Below are positions 8,915 through 19,282 of a stretch of DNA of 64,000 nt, one piece after another (position 1 is the stretch's first letter; every line of letters begins with the position of its first letter). The notes beneath the pieces are model-generated. The model had not been told where the DNA came from, made no database searches, and saw only the letters and a list, made by a program, of their open reading frames with translations. This DNA is from Oryzomicrobium terrae. Lineage in GTDB: Bacteria; Pseudomonadota; Gammaproteobacteria; Burkholderiales; Rhodocyclaceae. Both the position numbers and the translations under genes were made by a program. Location: contig NZ_CP022579.1 in assembly GCF_008274805.1 (NCBI RefSeq), positions 2,418,001 through 2,482,000 on the forward strand, written 5' to 3'.

Positions 8915-10119
8915 GCACTACCGCCCGCCGCCCTTCCCTGCCCTCTGCCCTTTATCTGGCCCTGGCCCTGCTAGGCGTGGGTACCCTGGCACACCACCCC
9001 GCCAGAGCCCAGGAGGGCAACCCGACGGTGGGAGTGATGCAACCTTTTCTCGGCGACCCTGACGTCGAGCGCTTCATCGACGAAATGGTGGCCAAGCATG
9101 GTTTCGATGCCGCCACACTGCACCGTGACTTCGCCCTGACCGCCCCCAACAAGGCCGTACTGAAGGCCATCGCCCCGCCGACCCGGGTGGAGCAACGCTC
9201 CTGGGTGCGCTATCGGGAACGCTTCGTCAACGTGCGCCGCGTTTCCAGCGGGTTGGCCTTCATGGCCGAGCACGCTCGAGAACTCGTGGAAGCCCAGGCC
9301 CAGTATGGCGTGCCCAAGGAAATCATCGCGGCGATCATCGGCGTGGAAACGGAGTACGGGCAGAATCCCGGACGCTTCAAGGTATTCGAAGCCCTCGCCA
9401 CTCTGGCCTTCCGTTATCCGCCCCGCGCGCCATTCTTCCGCAGCGAACTGGAACAGTTTCTTTTGCTGGCCCGGGAAAACGGCATGGACGATCTGGCGGT
9501 GAAAGGCTCTTACGCGGGAGCAATCGGGATCCCCCAGTTCATGCCGAGCAGCCAACGCCGCTACGCCGTCGATTTCGATGGCAACGGCCAGATCGACCTG
9601 CGCGGCAGCAGCCGTGACGCCATCGGCAGTGTGGCGGCCTTTCTGGCAGCCCACGGCTGGCAACGGGATGAAGGTATTGCCATCCCCGTCCAGATTGCCG
9701 ATGCTCAAGCCCAGGCATTGGTGGACGAAGGTATTCGTCCTCAGCGCACGCTTGCCGAACTTACCGAACGCGGGGTGATCCTGCCCTCGCCCCAGACGAA
9801 CAGCGGCACAGTCTGGGACCGCAAAGCCGCGCTGGTGGACCTGGTATCCCCAGAAGCCCCCACCCAATACTGGCTGGGGTTCGACAACTTTTTCGTCATC
9901 ACGCGCTACAACCGCTCGAGCTTTTATGCCATGTCGGTTTTCCAGTTGGCCGAAGCGCTACGCGAAGCGAAAGTAGACGGCGTGCCGGTAACGGCTCGCG
10001 TCGTCAGCGACGGCCGTAGCACCGGCACCCGGACCGTTCCGGCCGCAGCCAAGGCAACCGGGTGGCATCAGCCTGCGTCTAAATCAGACTCTCGCGGGAA
10101 ACGCCACGCCGCCGGATAA
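8911..10119 (+). CDS. mltB: Lytic murein transglycosylase B
   Basis: 402 residues with a cleavable-type signal (LYLALALLGVGTLAHHPARAQ) and the MltB-type glycosidase domain. The catalytic Glu is in IIGVETEYGQNPGRFKV, and the AGAIGIPQFMPSS motif is present. The enzyme cleaves the MurNAc-GlcNAc bond with formation of 1,6-anhydro ends in the periplasm. The start is TTG overlapping the upstream stop (TTGA), so it is the fourth cistron of the MoxR operon. The C-terminal about 35 residues (after VTARVVSDG) look non-conserved, and the coding region runs 41 bp into the 3' end of rpoS on the other strand. Confidence 0.92.
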   Translation: MSTTARRPSLPSALYLALALLGVGTLAHHPARAQEGNPTVGVMQPFLGDPDVERFIDEMVAKHGFDAATLHRDFALTAPNKAVLKAIAPPTRVEQRSWVRYRERFVNVRRVSSGLAFMAEHARELVEAQAQYGVPKEIIAAIIGVETEYGQNPGRFKVFEALATLAFRYPPRAPFFRSELEQFLLLARENGMDDLAVKGSYAGAIGIPQFMPSSQRRYAVDFDGNGQIDLRGSSRDAIGSVAAFLAAHGWQRDEGIAIPVQIADAQAQALVDEGIRPQRTLAELTERGVILPSPQTNSGTVWDRKAALVDLVSPEAPTQYWLGFDNFFVITRYNRSSFYAMSVFQLAEALREAKVDGVPVTARVVSDGRSTGTRTVPAAAKATGWHQPASKSDSRGKRHAAG

Positions 10120-11065
10120 TGCGCCGCAGCTGCCCAAGCGCCTCAACCTGAATCTGGCGGACCCGCTCCCGGGTTAGGCTTAGGTCAGCGGCAATGGACT
10201 CCAGGGTGGCAACCTCCATGCCGTTGAGGCCATAGCGACGCTCGATCACCTGGCGCTGTCGGTCCGACAACTCCATCACCCAGTGATTGACCAAGCCGGA
10301 CAGCTCGGAGGATTGGAGGAGCCCTACCGGATCGGCGCTGTTTTCGTCGGCGATGGCGTCGGATACCGTGTGGTTGGGGTCCACGTCGAGGGGAGCATCG
10401 AGCGATGCGGTGTGTTCGTTGAGCGCCAGGAGACGGCGCACGTCCTCGACAGGCTTTTCCGTCAGGGCGGCGATTTCCTCCACCCCGTACTCCTGAGCGT
10501 GATTGGCCTCCAGATGGCGGATGGCCCGCAGCACGCCGTTGATTTCCTTGACCACATGCACCGGCAAGCGAATCGTCCGGGACTGGTTCATGATGGCCCG
10601 TTCGATATTCTGCCGAATCCACCAGGTCGCGTAGGTGGAAAAGCGGAAACCACGGTCGGGCTCGAACTTCTCCAATGCGTGCATCAACCCCAGATTGCCC
10701 TCTTCTATCAGGTCGAGCAGCGGGATACCCCGGTTTAGGTAATGCTTGGCGATGTTCACAACCAGTCGCAGGTTGTGCTCGATCATCTTTTGCCTGGCGG
10801 CAAAGTCGCCGGCCCGGGAAGCGCGGGCCGTAGCGGCCTCTTCTTCCGGCGTCAGAAGAGGTTTAGCGCCGATGTCGTTAAGATAAATCTGGGTGACATC
10901 GTTGAGGATTTCCACCTCGGGAGGCAGGGCCTCCGTATTGGCGTCTGTGCCGGCATCGGAGCCGGCGTCAGACTCTTCCACCTCCACCGCCCCTTCCGGT
11001 TCGGCGGCTTCTTCGGAGAAATCTTCCTCGGCATCGTCGGCGAACTCGGAGTGGCGGTTGTTCAT
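10079..11065 (-). CDS. rpoS: RNA polymerase sigma factor RpoS
   Basis: 328 residues. An acidic N-terminal extension (about residues 1-55, rich in Glu and Asp) precedes region 1.2 (DVTQIYLNDIGAKPLLTPEEE), region 2 (NLRLVVNIAKHYLNRG...DLIEEGNLGLMHALEKF, FRFSTYATWWIRQNIERA), region 3 and region 4 (LTRERVRQIQVEALGQLRR). This is the stationary-phase and general stress sigma factor. Its ATG follows the nlpD stop by one base, the usual nlpD-rpoS arrangement. A promoter inside nlpD would be expected from other proteobacteria but was not located. Confidence 0.96.
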   Translation of the reverse strand: MNNRHSEFADDAEEDFSEEAAEPEGAVEVEESDAGSDAGTDANTEALPPEVEILNDVTQIYLNDIGAKPLLTPEEEAATARASRAGDFAARQKMIEHNLRLVVNIAKHYLNRGIPLLDLIEEGNLGLMHALEKFEPDRGFRFSTYATWWIRQNIERAIMNQSRTIRLPVHVVKEINGVLRAIRHLEANHAQEYGVEEIAALTEKPVEDVRRLLALNEHTASLDAPLDVDPNHTVSDAIADENSADPVGLLQSSELSGLVNHWVMELSDRQRQVIERRYGLNGMEVATLESIAADLSLTRERVRQIQVEALGQLRRIIRRRGVSRESLI

Positions 11066-11066
11066 A

Positions 11067-11999
11067 TCAGCGTGGCGGTAAATATTTTAGAGGGTCTACC
11101 GGCTTGCCCTGACGCCGAACCTCGAAGTGCAGCTTCGTGGTATCGGTATCGGTATTGCCAATTTCGGCAATCTTCTGCCCCTTGACGACGCTCTGGCCTT
11201 CCTTGACCAGAACGTTGCTGTTGTGAGCATAAGCAGTCAGGTAGGCTGCATTGTGCTTAATAATCACGAGCTTGCCGTACCCACGCAGGCCAACCCCGGC
11301 ATACACAACCTTGCCCTCCGCCGCCGCAAGAACTGGATCGCCTTGTTTGCCGGCGATGTCGATACCCTTGGTCGTATCGGAGAATGTAGACAGGGTTTTT
11401 CCGGAAGCAGGCCAACTCCAGGCAGGCTCGTCACCCTCTTTTGAGTCGCGAGGTTCTTGCTTGGTTTCCGTCTTGGGCTCAATTTTTTGCTCAGCCTTCG
11501 CCGCAGGTACCGTATTGCCCGCCTGCGCGGCCGCAAGTGCCTGGTCGGTATAGGGCTCTTTGCCGGCCCGAGGCTCTCGCTTGAGGCCATCAGAAGTTGC
11601 AGGTGCAAGGGGAACCGTCGTTACGCCAGCGCCATCCAGGGAACGCTTTTCGATGGCAGCACCCGGGCCAATCGGTTTGGCCACCGCCACGGACGAGCCT
11701 ACGGCTTCTGCCGGCGCTTTAACGCACAGCACCTGGCCAACTAGGATACGGTTCGGATTTTCGATCCGGTTCCAAATGATCACGTCGCGGTAATCGGCAC
11801 CGTGATCAAGCGCGATACTGTAAAGGGTATCGCCCTTCTTGACGGTATAAGTCTCAGGGCAGCCCGGAACCGCAGCAGCGCTTGCACCACGTGGCGCGAC
11901 CTGGCCCCGATCCACCACGGGAGCAGGCTGCTGGGTTGCGCAACCAGCGGCGGCAAGAGCAAGGCTGGCAAGGGAGAAAAGGGATCGACGGGAAATCAT
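11067..11999 (-). CDS. nlpD: Murein hydrolase activator NlpD (LysM and LytM lipoprotein)
   Basis: 310 residues. Lipoprotein signal with lipobox AAGC (Cys20), one LysM domain ([17 protein letters not shown], about residues 50-95), a Pro/Glu/Lys-rich linker, and a C-terminal M23 (LytM) domain. The M23 zinc ligands are degenerate: the usual HxGxD is KGIDIAG and the usual HLHFE is KLHFE. This is what is known for E. coli NlpD, which does not cut murein itself but activates the amidase AmiC during division. The start overlaps the pcm stop (ATGA). Confidence 0.92.
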   Translation of the reverse strand: MISRRSLFSLASLALAAAGCATQQPAPVVDRGQVAPRGASAAAVPGCPETYTVKKGDTLYSIALDHGADYRDVIIWNRIENPNRILVGQVLCVKAPAEAVGSSVAVAKPIGPGAAIEKRSLDGAGVTTVPLAPATSDGLKREPRAGKEPYTDQALAAAQAGNTVPAAKAEQKIEPKTETKQEPRDSKEGDEPAWSWPASGKTLSTFSDTTKGIDIAGKQGDPVLAAAEGKVVYAGVGLRGYGKLVIIKHNAAYLTAYAHNSNVLVKEGQSVVKGQKIAEIGNTDTDTTKLHFEVRRQGKPVDPLKYLPPR

Positions 12000-12655
12000 T
12001 CTGTTCCGGGAAGTAGCGGGACGAATCGGACCGCATCCAGTTTGGTTTCAACAAACCCCTGGGGAGTGCGTTCCACGAGGTGCAGCGTCTGCTCGACGCT
12101 TCCGATCGGAAGCACTATTCTGCCACCCGGCGACAACTGCTGTAAAAGCGCCAACGGCAGGGATGGAGCCGCGGCCGCTACGATGATGGTGTCGAAAGGG
12201 GCAGCTTCAGGCAAGCCCATCTGACCATCGGCATGTTTCAGGCGCACATTGAACTGACGCAGGGCACGCAAATTGGCCTTGGCCTTTTCCAGGAGCGGCG
12301 CAATGCGCTCGACGGCATAAACCTCTGGGGTCAGTCGCCCCAGAACGGCAGCCTGATAGCCACACCCGGCTCCAACCTCAAGCGTTTTACCCAAGCCCGA
12401 GCGTCCGCTGCGCAACAGTTCGATCATACGAGCAACGATGAACGGCTGGGAAATGGTCTGGGAAAAGCCCAAGGGCAGCGCCGTATCCTCGTAGGCCCGG
12501 GAAGCCAGCGCTTCTTCGACAAACTGGTGGCGGGGAATTTCACCCATGGCAGTCAAGACTGCCTCGTCGCGAATGCCCTGCTCGCGCAGCCGTTCAATCA
12601 TGCGCACTCGAGTGCGCGCCGAGGTCATGCCCAGGCCGAGGGTCGATCGTGTCAT
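11996..12655 (-). CDS. pcm: Protein-L-isoaspartate O-methyltransferase
   Basis: 219 residues. SAM-binding motif [14 protein letters not shown] (about residues 85-97) and the family motif [18 protein letters not shown] are present. The enzyme methylates isoaspartyl residues in aged cytosolic proteins so that they can revert to aspartate. It is coupled at both ends: its ATG overlaps the surE stop, and its stop overlaps the nlpD start. The surE-pcm-nlpD-rpoS order is the classic survival operon. Confidence 0.95.
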   Translation of the reverse strand: MTRSTLGLGMTSARTRVRMIERLREQGIRDEAVLTAMGEIPRHQFVEEALASRAYEDTALPLGFSQTISQPFIVARMIELLRSGRSGLGKTLEVGAGCGYQAAVLGRLTPEVYAVERIAPLLEKAKANLRALRQFNVRLKHADGQMGLPEAAPFDTIIVAAAAPSLPLALLQQLSPGGRIVLPIGSVEQTLHLVERTPQGFVETKLDAVRFVPLLPGTE

Positions 12656-13392
12656 GCCAGCCAGTCGCGAATAAGGGGAAGTTGCCCGTTATGAGTCAGA
12701 TCCAGTTGGAGCGGCGTGACTGAAACATGGCCGGCAGCCACTGCGTGAAAATCGGTACCTTCACCCGCATCCTGGGCAGTCCCAGCGGCGCCGACCCAAT
12801 ACACGGTTTCACCGCGCGGCGTTTTTGCCCGTACCACTGGCTCTGCTTTATGGCGCTTACCCAGGCGAGTAATACGCAAATCACCAACTTGTTCCACGGG
12901 GAGATCCGGAACATTCACATTGAGCAAAACGGGTTGCTTCAATGGCCGCTCGGCATAATGCAACACCAAACGCCGAGCGACCTGAGCGGCTGTTTCAAAA
13001 TGTTTGTCACTGCGACTAACGAGCGAGACAGCGATTGACGGAATCCCAAGAAGGTAGCCTTCTGTGGCTGCTGCAACGGTACCGGAATAAACAGTGTCAT
13101 CACCCATATTGGCACCATGGTTAATTCCAGAAACCACCATATCTGGCAATTCATCCAGCATTCCCGTAACAGCCAGATGGACGCAGTCGGTTGGGGTGCC
13201 ATTGACGTAATAGAACCCATTGGCCGCCCGACGCAGCGACAAGGGTCGATCAAGCGTCAATGAATTGCTGGCGCCACTGCGATCACGCTCAGGTGCCACC
13301 ACCGTAATGTCCGCCACATCTGCCAAAGCCTGAGCAAGCGCCTCGATGCCTGGGGCAAAATAACCGTCGTCGTTACTGAGCAGAATTCGCAT
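12652..13392 (-). CDS. surE: 5'/3'-nucleotidase SurE
   Basis: 246 residues, the family length. The metal-binding motif [16 protein letters not shown] is at the N-terminus, and [22 protein letters not shown] follows around residue 88. SurE removes phosphate from nucleoside monophosphates and some polyphosphates in the cytosol. It is the first gene of the surE-pcm-nlpD-rpoS unit. The 118 bp upstream, before the hns terminator, should hold the operon promoter. Confidence 0.96.
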   Translation of the reverse strand: MRILLSNDDGYFAPGIEALAQALADVADITVVAPERDRSGASNSLTLDRPLSLRRAANGFYYVNGTPTDCVHLAVTGMLDELPDMVVSGINHGANMGDDTVYSGTVAAATEGYLLGIPSIAVSLVSRSDKHFETAAQVARRLVLHYAERPLKQPVLLNVNVPDLPVEQVGDLRITRLGKRHKAEPVVRAKTPRGETVYWVGAAGTAQDAGEGTDFHAVAAGHVSVTPLQLDLTHNGQLPLIRDWLA

Positions 13393-13511
13393 GGAAGTCA
13401 GGAAGCTGGTAGCTGATCGAAGCGCTCATTATCACCTGAGCGCCCTTCCCTTTGCACGCGCTTCCAAGCGATGTCTGCACCGAGAGGGTGCAAAAAACTC
13501 CCTGCAACAAC

Positions 13512-13542
13512 AAAAAGGGCGGATCACTTGATCCGCCCTTTT
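13512..13542 (-). terminator. Terminator of hns
   Basis: A perfect 14-bp stem (13513-13526 and 13529-13542; core GGGCGGATCA/TGATCCGCCC) ends in TTTTT on the minus strand, shortly after the hns stop at 13567. Confidence 0.92.
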
Positions 13543-13566
13543 ATCAACTCGTCGGCTGCAGGTTCG

Positions 13567-13884
13567 TTAGACCGCAAGCTCTTCGATCTTTCGTCCTTGA
13601 CCGATCCAGGCCTCAACCCACTGGGGCTTACGACCACGACCGGTCCAGGTCAGCGCCTGGTTTTCCGGATGACGGTATTTCACCGCTACCGGCTTGCTGA
13701 CGCGAACCTTGGTCTCTTTAGCGCCGCCAATCAACTGATCAATGGAAAAGCCACGAGCTTCTGCCAGGGCACGGACCTCATCCAGCACTTTTTTCTTTTC
13801 CTGGTCTTCACGCTTCACGATTTCAGCCGGAATCTGCTTCTGCAATTGCTTGAGTTCAGCCAGGGAAAGGGAGGAAATATCCAT
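13567..13884 (-). CDS. hns: H-NS family nucleoid-associated protein
   Basis: 105 residues, the short beta-proteobacterial type. A helical oligomerisation segment (about residues 1-50, many Glu, Lys and Leu) is joined to a C-terminal DNA-binding domain with YRHPENQALTWTGRGRKPQWV, including the AT-hook-like GRGRKP loop. It binds AT-rich DNA and silences horizontally acquired genes. It is monocistronic, with its own promoter and terminator. The upstream spacer is clearly richer in A and T than its surroundings, which fits self-binding. Confidence 0.92.
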   Translation of the reverse strand: MDISSLSLAELKQLQKQIPAEIVKREDQEKKKVLDEVRALAEARGFSIDQLIGGAKETKVRVSKPVAVKYRHPENQALTWTGRGRKPQWVEAWIGQGRKIEELAV

Positions 13885-13917
13885 GAATTTCTCCAGAGTA
13901 TTAAGTTGGGCAAAATC

Positions 13918-13945
13918 ATTCTACCCTGACTTTTGTAATGAGCAA
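13918..13945 (-). promoter_or_regulatory. Predicted sigma-70 promoter of hns
   Basis: On the minus strand, TTGCTC (13945-13940) and TAGAAT (13923-13918) are separated by 16 bp. The start point would fall near 13911, giving a leader of about 27 nt before the hns ATG. Confidence 0.5.
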
Positions 13946-14033
13946 AAGCCCCTACACATGCATGGATAAACATAATGGATAGAGCGCGAAAAAAGTCAGC
14001 TTCGATACCACCCACACCGCCACATTCTTTGAT

Positions 14034-14056
14034 TAAAAAAATAACCAGGTGGTTAT
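14034..14056 (-). terminator. Orphan terminator-like hairpin in the AT-rich spacer
   Basis: A 7-bp dyad with a 2-nt centre (ATAACCA-GG-TGGTTAT, 14041-14056) is followed on the minus strand by a run of T. The tRNA-Pro terminator already lies upstream at 14165-14200, so no annotated transcript needs it. The stem is AT-rich and therefore weak; it could instead be a protein-binding dyad. Confidence 0.4.
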
Positions 14057-14164
14057 CCTGTCAAACTAGGTATCTGGCAGATGATTACAGATATCGCAAC
14101 GGGGGCAATGCCATACACATTGACGCTGAACGAGCAATCCGCCCACAGCGCTGACTTTAGAAAC

Positions 14165-14200
14165 AAAAAAAGCCTGGTGAGTGATCACCAGGCTTTTTTT
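14165..14200 (-). terminator. Terminator of tRNA-Pro
   Basis: A 16-bp perfect stem including the A/T tails (14165-14180 and 14185-14200, core AGCCTGGTGA/TCACCAGGCT, loop GTGA) ends in seven T on the minus strand, 11 bp after the tRNA 3' end. Confidence 0.92.
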
Positions 14201-14210
14201 AGTCTTTCTT

Positions 14211-14288
<78 letters not shown>

Positions 14289-14298
14289 CACGAAGCGC

Positions 14299-14307
14299 AT
14301 TATATCA
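14299..14307 (-). promoter_or_regulatory. Extended -10 promoter of tRNA-Pro
   Basis: TGATATAAT on the minus strand is a perfect TATAAT with an extended TGn, followed by a GC-rich discriminator (GCGC). No good -35 is seen. The start point would fall at about 14292, five bases before the mature tRNA. Confidence 0.65.
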
Positions 14308-14351
14308 AAAATCCGACGTTGTGCATCTTTTTCTTCGTTCTCGACCGTTTT

Positions 14352-14705
14352 TCACACTTGCAGCAATTCGAGCAGTACCGTCAGCTCCTGGCGCAGGGCA
14401 GCAGCAGACAGACTGCCTGCCGCTTCGTCCCCCTCTTCCAGACGGTGCCGAGCACCACTGATGGTAAAGCCCTGGTTATAGAGCAACTCGCGGATCCGCC
14501 TGACCAGTAGCACTTCGTGGTGCTGGTAATAGCGACGGTTACCGCGGCGCTTGACTGGCTTCAGTTGCGTGAACTCCTGCTCCCAGTAGCGCAGGACGTG
14601 TGGTTTCACCCCACACAATTCGCTTACTTCGCCAATGGTGAAATAGCGCTTGGCTGGGATCGGAGGCAGGTCATCCTGGCCCATCGACTTAGGATTCGTT
14701 TCCAT
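14352..14705 (-). CDS. MerR family transcriptional regulator
   Basis: 117 residues. A MerR-type winged helix is at residues 18-85 ([26 protein letters not shown], then [27 protein letters not shown]), and a short helical tail follows. It lacks the long effector domain and metal-binding cysteines, so it is not a heavy-metal sensor. It overlaps the end of ihfA by 17 bp in another frame and closes the thrS-ihfA operon. A MerR-like gene after ihfA is common in beta- and gammaproteobacteria; its targets are unknown to me. Confidence 0.88.
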   Translation of the reverse strand: METNPKSMGQDDLPPIPAKRYFTIGEVSELCGVKPHVLRYWEQEFTQLKPVKRRGNRRYYQHHEVLLVRRIRELLYNQGFTISGARHRLEEGDEAAGSLSAAALRQELTVLLELLQV

Positions 14706-14994
14706 CGTAGGACTGCTCCACTTCGCCCTTCAGTTTCTGGCTGGCATGGAAGGTCACCACCCGACGTGCCGAAATGGGGATTTCTTCACCAGTCTTAGGG
14801 TTTCGCCCAGGACGCTGAGGTTTATCGCGCAACTGGAAGTTGCCAAATCCAGACAGCTTGACGCCCTCTCCTCGCTCCAGGGCATCCCGGATTTCTTCGA
14901 AGAAGGCCTCGACCATGTCCTTGGCTTCACGCTTGTTCAGACCAACCTTTTCGAAGAGGAGGTCGGCGAGTTCTGCTTTTGTTAGCGTCGACAT
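14689..14994 (-). CDS. ihfA: Integration host factor subunit alpha
   Basis: 101 residues of the HU/IHF fold. It begins [36 protein letters not shown] and carries the DNA-binding arm with [20 protein letters not shown], including the Pro that intercalates at the DNA bend. It pairs with IhfB (encoded at 28799-29104) to bend DNA in promoters and recombination sites. Its place after pheT matches the E. coli pheST-ihfA operon. Confidence 0.96.
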   Translation of the reverse strand: MSTLTKAELADLLFEKVGLNKREAKDMVEAFFEEIRDALERGEGVKLSGFGNFQLRDKPQRPGRNPKTGEEIPISARRVVTFHASQKLKGEVEQSYDGNES

Positions 14995-15006
14995 GAACTT
15001 CCCTGA

Positions 15007-17376
15007 TTAGGTGCGGAGTTTCGCCCCGACGTCCCGCTCCAATGCGGAGAGCAGTTGGGCGAACGCGGCATCGACCTCCGCATCCTGCAAAGTTTTTTGA
15101 GTATCTTGCATAACTATGCGGAATGCAAGGCTTTTTTCCCCTTCACCCACCCCTTTTCCGGTGTACACATCGAACAACTGAATGTCTTGGACGATGCCGC
15201 AGCGCTGCCGCCCCAATACCGCCATGACCTCGGCAAAAGGCGTTTCCACAGGCAGGACCACCGCGAGGTCGCGCACCACTGCCTGGTACTTTGAAACTTC
15301 GGCAAACGCAGGCAGACGGGTATCGATCAGCGGCGCAAGATCCAGTTCAAAGACAAGTGGCGCAACGGGCAAATCGTACTTTTGCACCCACTCCGGGTGA
15401 AGTTCGCCAATAACACCGATTTCACCATCTTCCAGGCAGACGCGTGCGGAACGGCCAGGGTGCAGTGCCGGGTGAACTGCTTTTTCAAAACGCACTGCCA
15501 TGGGCTGAAGCAGGAATTCCAGATCCGCTTTCAGGTCGTAGAAATCCACGGGGCGGGAGGCCACCCCCCATTGCTCCGCTAACACGCCGCCGTAGGCGAG
15601 CCCCGCCAGCTTCCAGGGCTGACGAAAACCAGTAGGTTCTACCGCGTCACGCCAGAAGCAGCGCCCCGCTTCAAATAAACGCACCCGGTTTTGCTTGCGC
15701 TTGAGATTGGTGCTCAGATTTTCCACCAACCCAGCAATCAGGGTAGTGCGCATCACCGCCAGCTGGCTGGCTATCGGATTAGCCAAGCGGATCGGCGTGG
15801 TATTGGCGGCAAAGTCCGCCTCCCAGGCTTCTTCGACGAAGGCGAAATTGACCACTTCCTGGTAGCCTCGGCTGGCCAACAACTGTTTAACGCTAGTGAC
15901 CGAGCGATGACTTTCACTAAGCGGCAGCATTGCCAGACTGCCCTGCGGCGCCGGGGATGGGATGTTGTCGTAACCGTGCAGCCGAGCCAATTCCTCGATC
16001 AGATCCTCTTCGATCTCGATGTCGAAGCGGTAGGATGGGGGGATAACGATGTAATCGCTCCCTTCTTCCCGAACGTCCAGTCCAAGATTGTGCAAATGAC
16101 GGGCAATATCGGCCGCAGGCAGATCGATGCCGAGCACCTTGGCTACCCGGGCGGGGCGCAAGCGGACCGGAGAACGCTGGGGCAGCTCCGCCCGCGCCTC
16201 TTCGACCGGCCCAGCCTGACCGCCGCAAAGCTCCAGAACCAACTGGGTCGCCCGCTCCAGTGCTCGCGGCGCCAGTTCGAAATCCACTCCGCGCTCGAAG
16301 CGGTGAGAGGCATCGGAAGAAAAACCGTAGCGGCGCGCCCGACCCGCAATGGCCGCAGGCGCGAAGAACGCCGATTCGAGGAACAGATCCCTCGTTTCCA
16401 GGGTGATGCCGCTCTCCTCGCCCCCCATGATGCCGGCCACGGCGAGGGGCTTGGCGTCGTCAGCGATAACGAGAACATCCTCACTCAGGGTCAGGGTCTG
16501 GCCATTGAGGATCTCCAACTGCTCGCCGGCTTTGGCCAGGCGAGCCCGAACAGTGCCGGTAAGCTTGGCGTCATCGAAAGCATGGAGTGGCTGCCCGAGT
16601 TCGAGCATGACGTAGTTGGTGATATCCACCAGGACAGAAATCGAACGGATGCCGCTGCGTTCAAGGCGGCGTACCATCCAGTCGGGTGTAGCCGCCTTGG
16701 CATCCACGCCGCGAATGATGCGACCGCAGTAACGCGGACAGGCCGCCGGCGCTTCCAGGGCCACCGCACGGCGATCAGCAATCGTGGCGGGAACGGGGGA
16801 GATTGCCGGGAGGCTGGCGGCCGTGCCAGTGAGGGCAGCCACTTCGCGAGCGATACCGGTCAGCGATAGGCAATCGGCCCGATTGGGCGTCAATTTGAGG
16901 GTGAAGCACTGATCGTCCAGGTCCAGATATTCCCGGATCGAAACGCCTACCGGGGCATCCTCAGGCAGCACTAGCAAGCCAGAGGATTCTTCGGCCACAC
17001 CCAGTTCCTTGGCCGAGCAGAGCATGCCGGAAGACTCAATGCCACGCACCTTGGCTACCTTAATGGTGAAATCCCCAGGCAGCACGGCACCCGGCTGGGC
17101 ACACGGCACTTTCAGGCCAGGAGCAACGTTCGGCGCACCGCAGACGATCTGCTTCAGGTCGCCGCCACCGACATCCACCTGGCAAACGTTGAGACGATCC
17201 GCATCGGGATGCTTGACCACTTCCTTGACCTGGGCCACCACAACCTGGGTGAAAGCAGGAGCAACCGGGTCCAGCTCTTCCACTTCCAGGCCGGCCATGG
17301 TCAGGAGGTGGGACAAGGCAGCGGTGTCGAGTGCCGGATTGACGAGGCTGCGCAGCCAGGATTCAGAGAATTTCAT
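15007..17376 (-). CDS. pheT: Phenylalanine-tRNA ligase beta subunit
   Basis: 789 residues, close to the usual 795. Domains in order: an N-terminal EMAP-like tRNA-binding domain (VVVAQVKEVVKHPDADRLNVCQVDVGG, about residues 45-150), the B3/B4 editing region (about 210-370), B5, a central catalytic-like domain, and a C-terminal ferredoxin-fold anticodon-binding domain (from about 695, ending LERDVGAKLRT). It forms the alpha2-beta2 enzyme with PheS and edits mischarged Tyr. The start is ATG, 57 bp after pheS. Confidence 0.97.
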   Translation of the reverse strand: MKFSESWLRSLVNPALDTAALSHLLTMAGLEVEELDPVAPAFTQVVVAQVKEVVKHPDADRLNVCQVDVGGGDLKQIVCGAPNVAPGLKVPCAQPGAVLPGDFTIKVAKVRGIESSGMLCSAKELGVAEESSGLLVLPEDAPVGVSIREYLDLDDQCFTLKLTPNRADCLSLTGIAREVAALTGTAASLPAISPVPATIADRRAVALEAPAACPRYCGRIIRGVDAKAATPDWMVRRLERSGIRSISVLVDITNYVMLELGQPLHAFDDAKLTGTVRARLAKAGEQLEILNGQTLTLSEDVLVIADDAKPLAVAGIMGGEESGITLETRDLFLESAFFAPAAIAGRARRYGFSSDASHRFERGVDFELAPRALERATQLVLELCGGQAGPVEEARAELPQRSPVRLRPARVAKVLGIDLPAADIARHLHNLGLDVREEGSDYIVIPPSYRFDIEIEEDLIEELARLHGYDNIPSPAPQGSLAMLPLSESHRSVTSVKQLLASRGYQEVVNFAFVEEAWEADFAANTTPIRLANPIASQLAVMRTTLIAGLVENLSTNLKRKQNRVRLFEAGRCFWRDAVEPTGFRQPWKLAGLAYGGVLAEQWGVASRPVDFYDLKADLEFLLQPMAVRFEKAVHPALHPGRSARVCLEDGEIGVIGELHPEWVQKYDLPVAPLVFELDLAPLIDTRLPAFAEVSKYQAVVRDLAVVLPVETPFAEVMAVLGRQRCGIVQDIQLFDVYTGKGVGEGEKSLAFRIVMQDTQKTLQDAEVDAAFAQLLSALERDVGAKLRT

Positions 17377-17433
17377 ACGTCCTCGGGGATATTCGGTAAT
17401 GGCGCGATGGGCAGATCGGGCAATAAGACGGAT

Positions 17434-18947
<1,514 letters not shown>

Positions 18948-18964
18948 CTTTCGTTCTCCTTAGC

Positions 18965-19162
18965 TTAGGCGTAGGGCATCATCGACCGCACCTGGGCCGT
19001 ATCGGAATCGTGCACCTGGCACATCCCGCGCAGCTGGCGCTTGGACTTGGTGGTCTTTTTGGTCAGGATGTGGCGCTTGAACGCCTGGGAACGCTTGATG
19101 CTCCCGCTCGAGCGGACCTTGAAGCGCTTTTTGGCGCCGCTCTTGGTCTTCATCTTGGGCAT
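18965..19162 (-). CDS. rpmI: 50S ribosomal protein L35
   Basis: 65 residues ([20 protein letters not shown]... ending VRSMMPYA), very basic, matching the L35 family from end to end. The open frame reaches 19213, but the family start and length fix the ATG at 19162. It lies between infC and rplT, the universal order in proteobacteria. Confidence 0.97.
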   Translation of the reverse strand: MPKMKTKSGAKKRFKVRSSGSIKRSQAFKRHILTKKTTKSKRQLRGMCQVHDSDTAQVRSMMPYA

Positions 19163-19238
19163 GTGAATGCTCCGTTTATTTGATGCCTGCCAGGCGGCTT
19201 CCGACGGAAGCACTTTCTCGGCCTATCAGGCACTTATG

Positions 19239-19258
19239 GGCCCCAATGTTCCGGGGCC
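19239..19258 (-). promoter_or_regulatory. GC-rich hairpin in the infC-rpmI spacer (possible L20 operator)
   Basis: The 120-bp spacer between infC and rpmI holds the inverted repeat GGCCCC/GGGGCC (8-nt loop). In E. coli the L20 translational operator occupies the end of infC and this spacer. The position matches, but the sequence alone does not show L20 binding. Confidence 0.3.
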
Positions 19259-19282
19259 AATCCTGCATGATCGCAAAGGGCC

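Noticed and set aside
13918-14164. Possible integrated element or attachment site next to tRNA-Pro
   Set aside because: No integrase, no direct repeat of the tRNA 3' end was found nearby; kept only as a low-level idea in the spacer finding.
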